Source of the DNA: CAYSHJ01 sp964589725
GTDB taxonomy: Bacteria > Planctomycetota > Planctomycetia > Planctomycetales > Planctomycetaceae
Length of the DNA stretch: 12,065 nucleotides
Assembly: GCA_964589725.1 (NCBI GenBank)
Contig: CAZPUJ010000228.1
Coordinates: 1-12,065, forward strand
Direction of reading: 5' to 3'
The notes under the pieces are model-generated. The model was not told the DNA's origin. It saw only the letters and a program-made list of their open reading frames with translations, and did no database searches. Shown in pieces: positions 1 through 5,535 of the stretch. How positions within the stretch are numbered: the stretch's first letter is position 1; the number at the start of each line of letters is the position of its first letter. Made by a program: the position numbers and the translations under genes.

Positions 1-1101
1 CCGGGCATGGAGTTCATGAAATCGGAAGTGTTCTCCGGCGATCATGGGCTGGCGGTGATTGAGGCGGCTCCGTTCGGGGTCATCGGAGCGGTCACGCCGG
101 TGACGCACTCGCTGCCGACACTGGCGTGCAATGTGGTCAACATGGTCTCGGCGGGGAACACGGTCGTCTTCAATCCGCATCCCAGCGGCAAGCTGATCGC
201 GTGCGAGGGGACTCGGCGGATCAACCGCGCGATCTACGAAGCGACCGGGCTGGAAAACCTCTTCACGATTGTCTCCGAGCCGACGCTCGAATCAGCCGCC
301 GCGCTGTTCGCTCATCGAGGCATCCGGCTGCTGTGCGTGACGGGCGGGCCGGGGGTCGCGAAGGCGGCTCTGCAAGCCAGCAAGCGAGCGATCGTCGCCG
401 GGCCGGGTAATCCGCCGGTCGTCGTCGATGAAACGGCAGACCTCGAAATCGCCGCGAAGTCGATCATCGCCGGTGGAGCCTATGACAACAATTTGCTCTG
501 CATTGGCGAGAAGGAAGTCTTCGCCGTCCACACGATCTTCGATCAGTTGATGTCCGCGATGAGTCGCGCTGGAGCGTATCGCTTGAATGCCGCCGAAGTG
601 GACCGCATGACGAAGGTCGCGTTCTCGCCACCGGAGAAGCCGGGAGATCACTGGCACCTGAACCGCGACCTCATCGGCAATGACGCCAGCGTGCTGGCCG
701 AGCAGATCGGCGTGAAAATCCCCGCCGACACGACGCTGCTCTTCGGCGAGACCAACGCCGACAACCCATTCGTCCCCGAAGAACAGATGATGCCGTTCGT
801 CCCGTTCGTCCGAGTCCGCGACGTGGCTGAAGGAATCCGCATGGCGAAGGAAGCCGAACACGGCTTTCGCCACACCAGCTTGATCCATAGCCGCAATGTC
901 CGCAACATGACCGTCATGGGCAAGGAACTCGACACGACCCTGTTCATCAAGAACGGCCCCTGCGGCGCGGGCCTCGGTCTCGGTGGCGAAGGATATTTGA
1001 GTTTCAGCATCGCGGGACCGACGGGGGAAGGAGTGACGACGCCGCTGACGTTCACGAGACAGCGGCGCTGCACGTTGGTGGATGACTTGAGGATCGTTTA
1101 G
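1..1101 (+). CDS. CoA-acylating aldehyde dehydrogenase of a BMC (EutE/PduP-like), 5' truncated
   Basis: Oxidises an aldehyde to an acyl-CoA with NAD+; in PVM-type microcompartments the substrate is thought to be lactaldehyde or a derived aldehyde. The frame is already open at base 1, so the N-terminus lies outside the window; the ATG at 7 is internal. Visible family motifs are VTGGPG (337-354), GPGNPP (400-417), the catalytic-cysteine segment NNLLCIGEKEV with Cys at 499-501, and the C-terminal glycine-rich stretch followed by TPLTFTRQRRC, the usual end of EutE/PduP enzymes. The C-terminus ends normally without an added helix, so any encapsulation peptide would be at the unseen N-terminus. Only 2 bp separate it from the BMC-P gene downstream, so the two are almost certainly co-transcribed. 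Class is near certain; exact substrate is inferred from the neighbouring aldolase. Confidence 0.93.
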   Translation, partial: PGMEFMKSEVFSGDHGLAVIEAAPFGVIGAVTPVTHSLPTLACNVVNMVSAGNTVVFNPHPSGKLIACEGTRRINRAIYEATGLENLFTIVSEPTLESAAALFAHRGIRLLCVTGGPGVAKAALQASKRAIVAGPGNPPVVVDETADLEIAAKSIIAGGAYDNNLLCIGEKEVFAVHTIFDQLMSAMSRAGAYRLNAAEVDRMTKVAFSPPEKPGDHWHLNRDLIGNDASVLAEQIGVKIPADTTLLFGETNADNPFVPEEQMMPFVPFVRVRDVAEGIRMAKEAEHGFRHTSLIHSRNVRNMTVMGKELDTTLFIKNGPCGAGLGLGGEGYLSFSIAGPTGEGVTTPLTFTRQRRCTLVDDLRIV

Positions 1102-1103
1102 CC

Positions 1104-1376
1104 ATGCAACTTGGAAAAGTCATAGGTCATGCGACCTCGACGGTGAAGCATTCGTCGATGAACGGCTGGAAGCTGCTCATTGTGCAGACGCTGGATGCCA
1201 AAGGTGGAGCGGATGGCGAACCGGTCTTGTGCGTCGACAACTTGGGAGCCGGAGCCGGGCAGCGAGTGATGATCACCAGCGACGGCAAAGCGGTCAGTCA
1301 GATGTTGGGGGACGACACGTCACCCGTGCGGTGGGCGGTGATTGGGATTGCGGATGGGCTGAGGGGCGAGGGCTGA
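1104..1376 (+). CDS. BMC-P shell vertex protein (EutN/CcmL family), copy 1
   Basis: Predicted to form pentamers that cap the vertices of the polyhedral microcompartment shell. The 90-residue protein has the EutN/CcmL pattern: an N-terminal strand MQLGKVIGHATST, a central LLIVQTLD strand, the VDNLGAGAGQRVMITSDG signature, and a C-terminal AVIGIADG strand. The start at 1104 follows the upstream stop by 2 bp, with GAGG at 1089-1092 as a somewhat distant ribosome site. The last residues (LRGEG) and the stop codon are encoded by an exact 14-bp tandem duplication (1357-1384), so the native C-terminus may once have differed. It differs clearly in sequence from the second BMC-P at 2284, so the two are old paralogues rather than a recent duplication. 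Family certain; its position in the shell is inferred from the family. Confidence 0.92.
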   Translation: MQLGKVIGHATSTVKHSSMNGWKLLIVQTLDAKGGADGEPVLCVDNLGAGAGQRVMITSDGKAVSQMLGDDTSPVRWAVIGIADGLRGEG

Positions 1377-1384
1377 GGGGCGAG
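1357..1384 (+). repeat. 14-bp perfect tandem duplication at the end of BMC-P copy 1
   Basis: The unit GGCTGAGGGGCGAG occurs at 1357-1370 and again, unchanged, at 1371-1384. Fourteen is not a multiple of three, so the copies are read in different frames and the second places the in-frame TGA (1374-1376) that ends the BMC-P gene. GGGCTGAGG-type strings recur between genes in many planctomycetes, so this may be a small member of a dispersed family. Confidence 0.85.
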
Positions 1385-1402
1385 GGCGAAGACAGAAAAC
1401 AA

Positions 1403-2218
1403 ATGGCAGCAGTGTTGGACGAACAACTGGTCGAGAGAATTGTCGGCGAGGTGATGACTCGCATTCGACCGACGTCGCAACCGCTGCGCGCTGAGGTCAG
1501 CGCTCGGTGCGGGTTTCCTGACCCCGCCGCTCGCATGACCGTAGGTCTCCCGAACGCTTTGCCGACGGCCGCGGAGACCTTCGGTCCAGCCGGTGTGCGG
1601 GGTCAGGAGACCCGCGCACAGCGCGATTTCTCAGCCACCCTCGCCGTCACCGACCGTGTTGTTACCGCCGAACTACTCGCCTCGCGGTTGAACGGCAAGA
1701 AGTGGACCAAGGTCGCGATTTGTCCGAAGGCAGTCATCACGCCGAGCGCGTTTGATTACCTGCGGACTCACAAAATCGTCTGGCATCGCAACACAGCCGA
1801 GGCGGCTCCGAATCCGAACAAGCCGATTACTCGCTGGAAAGCGTTGATCGTGACGGCGACTCCGAGCGTCCTCCAGGCGGTCGAGCACACCGAGAGTCAG
1901 ACGATTGGCAAACAATGGTCTCACGAGTTGCTCGACGGAGTGGATGAAGCAGTCTCGGCCGCAACGAGTGCGATCAATCGGGGCGAGGTCAGCGGCATCT
2001 CGGTCTTCGCCGACCACGCGGAACTGATCGCTTGCCGAACCAACCGCAGCGAACGAGTCAACGCGGCCGTGGTCAGCGACGTCCAGTTGATCCCGGTGCT
2101 CAAGCAATACATGAACCTGAACCTGATGGTCGTGCGGTCGTCGGGACGAAGTTTTTTTGAGTTACGAAATCTGTTGAAAGAGTTCGGAAGGAGTCCAGAG
2201 TCGAGAGTCCAGAGTTGA
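1403..2218 (+). CDS. RpiB-like microcompartment protein with N-terminal encapsulation-type helix
   Basis: Probable BMC lumen protein of unproven function. I chose ATG 1403 (271 residues) because the frame upstream overlaps the BMC-P gene; the Shine-Dalgarno is weak. Residues 4-21 form an amphipathic helix (LDEQLVERIVGEVMTRI) typical of encapsulation peptides. Residues 35-73 are low-complexity, proline-rich and encoded by the nested palindrome at 1507-1619. Residues 83-128 include VITPSAFDYLRTHKI, which resembles the vTPsA.dyL...I element seen in several BMC accessory proteins. Residues 145-260 resemble ribose-5-phosphate isomerase B / LacAB, with CRTNRSERVNAAVV (211-224) aligning with the RpiB segment that carries ANK.pGIRAA. 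The catalytic CGTGIG motif of RpiB is not recognisable, so isomerase activity is doubtful. The final residues (SPESRVQS) run into a hairpin repeat. It sits between two shell genes, as similar proteins do in PVM loci. Confidence 0.75.
   Translation: MAAVLDEQLVERIVGEVMTRIRPTSQPLRAEVSARCGFPDPAARMTVGLPNALPTAAETFGPAGVRGQETRAQRDFSATLAVTDRVVTAELLASRLNGKKWTKVAICPKAVITPSAFDYLRTHKIVWHRNTAEAAPNPNKPITRWKALIVTATPSVLQAVEHTESQTIGKQWSHELLDGVDEAVSAATSAINRGEVSGISVFADHAELIACRTNRSERVNAAVVSDVQLIPVLKQYMNLNLMVVRSSGRSFFELRNLLKEFGRSPESRVQS
1507..1619 (+). repeat. Nested palindromic element inserted in frame in the RpiB-like gene
   Basis: Two concentric inverted repeats. Outer arms 1511-1527 and 1597-1613 pair at 16 of 17 positions, extended by GTGC (1507-1510) with GCAC (1616-1619) across a 2-nt bulge. 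Inner arms 1537-1550 and 1573-1586 (GACCGTAGGTCTCC against the reverse complement of GGAGACCTTCGGTC) pair at 13 of 14. The element stays open in the gene's frame and encodes a proline-rich linker of about 39 residues between the N-terminal helix and the folded part. This architecture resembles MITE or REP-like palindromes, and coding insertions of this kind are known in Rickettsia (RPE elements). Mobility is inferred. Confidence 0.8.
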
Positions 2219-2270
2219 GAGCTATGGCATTCTGTCAAAGCTCTCAACTCTGGATCCTCAACTCTCGACT
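2199..2270 (+). repeat. Large hairpin repeat spanning the RpiB-like stop codon and the gap before BMC-P copy 2
   Basis: A 16-bp perfect stem pairs 2208-2223 with 2239-2254 around a 15-nt loop. An outer 9-bp stem pairs 2199-2207 (AGTCGAGAG) with 2262-2270 (CTCTCGACT), with a 7-nt bulge at 2255-2261. The stop codon of the upstream gene (2216-2218) lies in the left arm and the next gene starts 13 nt after the right arm. No U-run follows, so it is not a classic intrinsic terminator; it may stabilise mRNA ends or simply be a dispersed repeat. Confidence 0.85.
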
Positions 2271-2283
2271 TTTGGAGCCAGCT

Positions 2284-2583
2284 ATGCGAATCGCCGAGAT
2301 CATCGGACGTTGCACACTCTCGGTGTGTCATCCGAGCTTGCGCGGAGCGAAATGGTTGATCGGCGTGCCGCTCACTCAGGAAGGACTTCAAAACGTCGCG
2401 GCGGGGAAGTCGAAAGACGCCGGACGCAATGAGCCGTTTGTGATCTACGACGATCTGGGAGCCGGCAGCGGCGACCTCATCGCGGTCAGCGAGGGAGCCG
2501 AAGCGGCGGCTCCGTTTGCTCCGAATCTGAAACCGATTGATGCGTATGATGCCGCGATTTTGGATCGCGTGGTGATCGAGTGA
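2284..2583 (+). CDS. BMC-P shell vertex protein (EutN/CcmL family), copy 2
   Basis: A second pentameric vertex protein of the microcompartment, 99 residues. The pattern is MRIAEIIGRCTLSVCHPSL, then AKWLIGVPL, the hallmark YDDLGAGSGDLIAVSEGAE, and a C-terminal YDAAILDRVVIE strand. The frame is open back to an ATG at 2215, but residues from there are encoded by the hairpin repeat, whereas the ATG at 2284 has GGAG at 2274-2277 at good spacing and starts exactly at the family's first strand. PVM-type BMC loci typically carry several different BMC-P genes (three in the characterised Planctopirus limnophila locus, from memory), so another copy may lie outside the window. Which vertex each paralogue occupies cannot be told from sequence. 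Confidence 0.93.
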   Translation: MRIAEIIGRCTLSVCHPSLRGAKWLIGVPLTQEGLQNVAAGKSKDAGRNEPFVIYDDLGAGSGDLIAVSEGAEAAAPFAPNLKPIDAYDAAILDRVVIE

Positions 2584-2590
2584 ATCCCCC

Positions 2591-2655
2591 GTAGGTCAGG
2601 CTTTCCAGCCTGACCCGAATTGTGAAACAGGGTCAGGCTGGAAAGCCTGACCTAC
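2591..2655 (+). repeat. Perfect 26-bp inverted repeat between BMC-P copy 2 and the aldolase
   Basis: Arms 2591-2616 and 2630-2655 are exact reverse complements around a 13-nt loop. Each arm is itself nearly palindromic: GTCAGGCT and AGCCTGAC flank TTCC or GGAA, so the element can fold as one long hairpin or as two small ones. The aldolase ribosome site (AGGAAA) starts a few bases after the right arm. There is no following U-tract. The repeat is probably a dispersed planctomycete element that could also act on mRNA processing between shell and enzyme genes. Confidence 0.9.
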
Positions 2656-2668
2656 AGATGAGGAAAAC

Positions 2669-3559
2669 ATGGCCAATCAATGGAACAGCGGCATCAACGA
2701 TCGCCGCATCAAAGAAGCGATTTGTGAGATCGGACGCCGTGTGTACGCGAAAGGATTCGCGGCGGCGAATGACGGAAACATTTCGTTTCGCGTCGGACCG
2801 AACGAAGTGTTGTGTTCGCCGACGATGATCTGCAAAGGGTTCATGACGCCGGATGACATCTGCGCCGTGGACCTGGACGGCAAGCAACTCGCTGGCAAGC
2901 GCAAGCGAACCAGCGAGATTCTGCTGCACCTTGCCATCATGCGTGCTCGCGAGGACGTGAAGGCATGCGTGCATTGTCATCCGCCGCACGCGACGGCGTT
3001 CGCCGTCGCGCGCGAGCCGATCCCGCAGTGCATCCTGCCGGAGATTGAAGTCTTCATGGGCGAGGTGCCGATCGCTCCGTATGAAACGCCGGGCGGACAA
3101 GATTTCGCGAACACAGTCCTGCCGTTCCTCAAACCGGGGACGAACACGATCATCCTCGCCAATCATGGCACGATCAGCTTCGGGGCGACGTTGGAGCAGG
3201 CGTACTGGAAGACGGAAATTCTCGACGCGTACTGCCGGATCCTTCTGCTGTCGAAACAGCTCGGGGGTGTGACGTACTTGAACGAACAGAAGTCGCGCGA
3301 GTTGCTCGACCTGAAGAAGCGACTGGGCTTCGACGATCCGCGGTTCCACGTCGAAGACTGTGACCTTTGCGGCAACAGCGCCTTCCGCGACGGCTACAAA
3401 GAGAAGCTTCCGGAGCCTTGTGCCTTCGAGCCGGCTCCGACCTACCCCGGCTACTTGCAGAAGCCAACCTACGCCGACGGATCGACGTCCCGTGGCGGAG
3501 ATGTCGAAACACTGGTGAAGGCGATCACCGAGCAGGTCTTGGCAGCAATGGGGAAATAG
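2669..3559 (+). CDS. Class II aldolase of the BMC (fuculose/rhamnulose-phosphate aldolase type) with C-terminal encapsulation peptide
   Basis: Metal-dependent aldolase of the FucA/RhaD/AraD/adducin family, expected to cleave a 6-deoxyketose-1-phosphate to DHAP plus L-lactaldehyde. The 296-residue protein shows AANDGNISFR (32-41), the acidic catalytic position in TSEILLH (Glu83), metal-binding HCH (His102, His104) in VHCHPPHATAF, and LANHG with His166. The catalytic domain ends near 215. After it come a Cys pair in CDLCG (231-234), a proline/glycine-rich linker (246-277) and an amphipathic C-terminal helix DVETLVKAITEQVLAAMGK, a textbook encapsulation peptide. Usual FucA enzymes are about 215 residues, so the extra 80 are the BMC-specific tail. 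The start at 2669 has AGGAAA close upstream. It corresponds to the aldolase of the pvm cluster studied in Planctopirus limnophila; I recall that name but could not verify the orthology. Confidence 0.93.
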   Translation: MANQWNSGINDRRIKEAICEIGRRVYAKGFAAANDGNISFRVGPNEVLCSPTMICKGFMTPDDICAVDLDGKQLAGKRKRTSEILLHLAIMRAREDVKACVHCHPPHATAFAVAREPIPQCILPEIEVFMGEVPIAPYETPGGQDFANTVLPFLKPGTNTIILANHGTISFGATLEQAYWKTEILDAYCRILLLSKQLGGVTYLNEQKSRELLDLKKRLGFDDPRFHVEDCDLCGNSAFRDGYKEKLPEPCAFEPAPTYPGYLQKPTYADGSTSRGGDVETLVKAITEQVLAAMGK

Positions 3560-3634
3560 CGGAATCGAAGCGTCGCGGGATTCGATATGCTTCCGCCTCG
3601 TCAAACGCTCAACGTGCGACACTCGGAGCCAGCC

Positions 3635-4288
3635 ATGGCCACGAAAACTCTGGAACCCACGCCCAATGGCCGACTTTCCCGCCGCGGACAGCCGTCGTGG
3701 GAGATTGCGTACCTGTACCCGACTCAGGGGACGTGGTCCGAGTCAGATTATTGGGAGTTGGACCAAAAAGGCGGATGCCTGATCGAATTGGTCGATGGCT
3801 ATTTGGAGGTGTTGCCGATGCCGGCTTTGGAACACCAACGTCTCGTGAAGTCACTGCATCGGCGGCTGGATGACTTCGTGACGGAGCGAGGACTGGGTGA
3901 GGTCTTCTTCGCGCCGTTGCCGGTGCGGCTGAAGCCGGGCCTGTTTCGCGAACCGGATGTCGTGTTTTGCCGATCCGGGAGAATCGCCATGAGCGACACG
4001 CATCCGGAAGGCGCGGACTTGGTCATTGAAGTCATTAGTCCCGGCGAAGCGAATCGAAAACGTGACTTGGAAACAAAACGCCGGGAATACGCGACCGCCG
4101 GAATCGCTGAATACTGGATTGTGGATCCAGAGCGAAAGCGCATTCTGGTGCTGCGCCTGCGGGGCAAGACATATCGTGAGCATGGGGAGTTTGCGCCGGG
4201 AGAGATCGCGACGTCCGCTTTGTTAACCGGGTTTGAGGTCGATGTGAAGGCTCTGTACAAAGTCGGGAAGCCGATTCCGGGGAAGTGA
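3635..4288 (+). CDS. Uma2 family protein (DUF820, PD-(D/E)XK nuclease fold)
   Basis: Putative endonuclease-fold protein of unknown role; the family is heavily amplified in planctomycetes and cyanobacteria. ATG 3635 (217 residues) was chosen over an in-frame ATG at 3587 because GGAG (3625-3628) sits just upstream of it. Motifs in order: YWELDQKGGCLIELVDGYLE (about 39-58), MPALEHQRLV, REPDVVF with Asp108, DLVIEVISPG with Glu132, RDLETKRREYA with Lys148, then AEYWIVDPERKRI. Asp108, Glu132 and Lys148 fit the PD-(D/E)XK metal site and look intact. It follows the aldolase by 75 bp on the same strand but has no evident functional tie to the microcompartment. Confidence 0.88.
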   Translation: MATKTLEPTPNGRLSRRGQPSWEIAYLYPTQGTWSESDYWELDQKGGCLIELVDGYLEVLPMPALEHQRLVKSLHRRLDDFVTERGLGEVFFAPLPVRLKPGLFREPDVVFCRSGRIAMSDTHPEGADLVIEVISPGEANRKRDLETKRREYATAGIAEYWIVDPERKRILVLRLRGKTYREHGEFAPGEIATSALLTGFEVDVKALYKVGKPIPGK

Positions 4289-4300
4289 CAACCGACAGAG

Positions 4301-5179
4301 TCACACCGACGTCACATCGCGCGAGCGGGGATGATCGATCACCTGGCCGCTGTGTAGTTGGCCGTTCATGGCTGACGGTCGCCACAGGGCCGGAGCGTCG
4401 AAGAAATCGGGATCGAATTTCATGTCGGTGACAAGAACTCCGGGGCGATGACGCGGCAAGCGGCCGACGATCAAGCCATCGGGACGCACCGCGAAGCTGC
4501 CCCAGCAGGACGGGCGAGCGGTGCTGTTGTTGGCGCTGATCCAGAAATGATTCTCCGCCGCTCGGCATTGCATCGTCGCGGGGACAATGGTTTTCCAGAT
4601 GTTGTACTTCGGGTTGGCAACGACAGTTTTGCGAGCGTTGTGAAACGATTGGAACATCACCTCGACGCCGAGTTGTTTGTAACCGCGATAAAGCTCCGGG
4701 AAGCGATAGTCGTAGCAGATGGCGACTCCGCAGGTGATGCCTTTCACTTTGAACGTGACGAAACGATTGCCGGGCGAGTAATGACACAAATCGAGCGTTG
4801 CCTGTTTGCCTGCTGCTCCGGTGCAGAAGCGTTTGTCGTAACGATCGACGATCTGGCCCTTCGAATTGATGACGTACACGCAGTTGTGTGGCTTGTGTTT
4901 GTCATCGAGCCGATGCGTCGAACCCAAGAGCACCCAGACTCGATTTTCTTTCGCGGCGGACATCACGTCGCGCGTGGCGGCGGCAAGGCTGTCCCAATCC
5001 AGCTCGGCGATGTCGGGCAGATCGACTCCCGCGTAGCCCGACAACGCGCATTCCGAGAAGTGGACGACGTCGGCCTCTTGTTCGGCGGCCTGCTGAATTT
5101 GTTTAAGAACCCAGCGGTGATTGTGCTCGATCTTGCCTTCAACCGAAAACTGACAGGTGGCCACGCGGAGCGATTTCAT
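4301..5179 (-). CDS. Carbon-nitrogen hydrolase (nitrilase superfamily amidohydrolase)
   Basis: Cytoplasmic hydrolase of a C-N bond in an amide, nitrile or carbamoyl substrate; the substrate cannot be deduced. The start at 5179 (292 residues) is supported by a GAGGAG ribosome site at 5187-5192, 7 nt away; a longer frame reaches 5308 but would overlap the divergent gene. The catalytic triad is complete: Glu43 in HFSECALSGYAG, Lys116 in YDKRFCTG, and Cys155 in CGVAICYDYRFPE. The N-terminal strand MKSLRVATCQFSVEG and the later AAENHFWISANNS segment are typical. It converges on the Uma2 gene with a 12-bp gap and is divergent from the AbrB-like gene, sharing the 117-bp space with it. Confidence 0.92.
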   Translation of the reverse strand: MKSLRVATCQFSVEGKIEHNHRWVLKQIQQAAEQEADVVHFSECALSGYAGVDLPDIAELDWDSLAAATRDVMSAAKENRVWVLLGSTHRLDDKHKPHNCVYVINSKGQIVDRYDKRFCTGAAGKQATLDLCHYSPGNRFVTFKVKGITCGVAICYDYRFPELYRGYKQLGVEVMFQSFHNARKTVVANPKYNIWKTIVPATMQCRAAENHFWISANNSTARPSCWGSFAVRPDGLIVGRLPRHRPGVLVTDMKFDPDFFDAPALWRPSAMNGQLHSGQVIDHPRSRDVTSV

Positions 5180-5242
5180 CGGAGAACTCCTCATCAGCGT
5201 TCCAAAATTGCGGTCGTGGAGGTGACTTGGCAAGCCATCTTG

Positions 5243-5279
5243 TGAGACTATTCGGTCGAGATGTAACATCGCTGTCTCA
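5243..5279. promoter_or_regulatory. Possible operator in the divergent spacer
   Basis: Half-sites TGAGAC (5243-5248) and GTCTCA (5274-5279) are exact inverted copies 25 nt apart. Between them lies an 11-bp palindrome GATGTAACATC (5260-5270). The location between two divergent genes, one encoding an AbrB-like DNA-binding protein, suits autoregulation. Arms this short also arise by chance, so the call is weak. Confidence 0.25.
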
Positions 5280-5296
5280 AACGGAAGCAATGAAAT

Positions 5297-5527
5297 ATGG
5301 TCAAACAATTGAGCAAAGCCAAGGACGGCGCGAAGTTGTTTTTGGACAGGCCGATTCTGGAGTTACTGGGACTGTGTGAGGATGGTCTCGTCAAACTCAC
5401 CATTGATCATGGCTGCCTGATTGTGAATCCGGTGAATCCGAAGGCAATTCCGGACGATCAGTTTCAAGCATGCTTGGACCGAGTGGTTGCCGAGCGACAT
5501 GAGCTCCTGAAAAAGCTGACGGACTAA
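5297..5527 (+). CDS. AbrB/MazE-like (SpoVT-AbrB) small DNA-binding protein
   Basis: A 76-residue protein with one swapped-hairpin-like domain: the core LSKAKDGAKLFLDRPILEL, LGLCEDGLVKLTIDHGCLIV and NPVNP matches the MazE/AbrB pattern of strand, proline-bearing turn, LGL, acidic turn, strand and final P. A helix rich in Arg/Glu/Lys follows (RVVAERHELLKKL). Members act as antitoxins or transcription regulators. No toxin gene lies beside it: the next gene, 8 bp downstream, encodes a large TIM-barrel protein. It is therefore an orphan antitoxin-like regulator, perhaps of its own operon. GGAAG at 5283-5287 is the likely ribosome site. The domain is convincing but divergent in its first strand. Confidence 0.65.
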   Translation: MVKQLSKAKDGAKLFLDRPILELLGLCEDGLVKLTIDHGCLIVNPVNPKAIPDDQFQACLDRVVAERHELLKKLTD

Positions 5528-5535
5528 ATCCTTTC

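Noticed and set aside
2633..3622. Long open frame (329 codons) on the minus strand opposite the aldolase
   Set aside because: It mirrors a certain gene with encapsulation tail; its translation is Arg-rich with no domain, as expected from high-GC antisense.
4448..5245. 265-codon open frame on the plus strand opposite the nitrilase
   Set aside because: The minus-strand gene shows an intact Glu-Lys-Cys triad and a strong ribosome site; the plus reading is a shadow.
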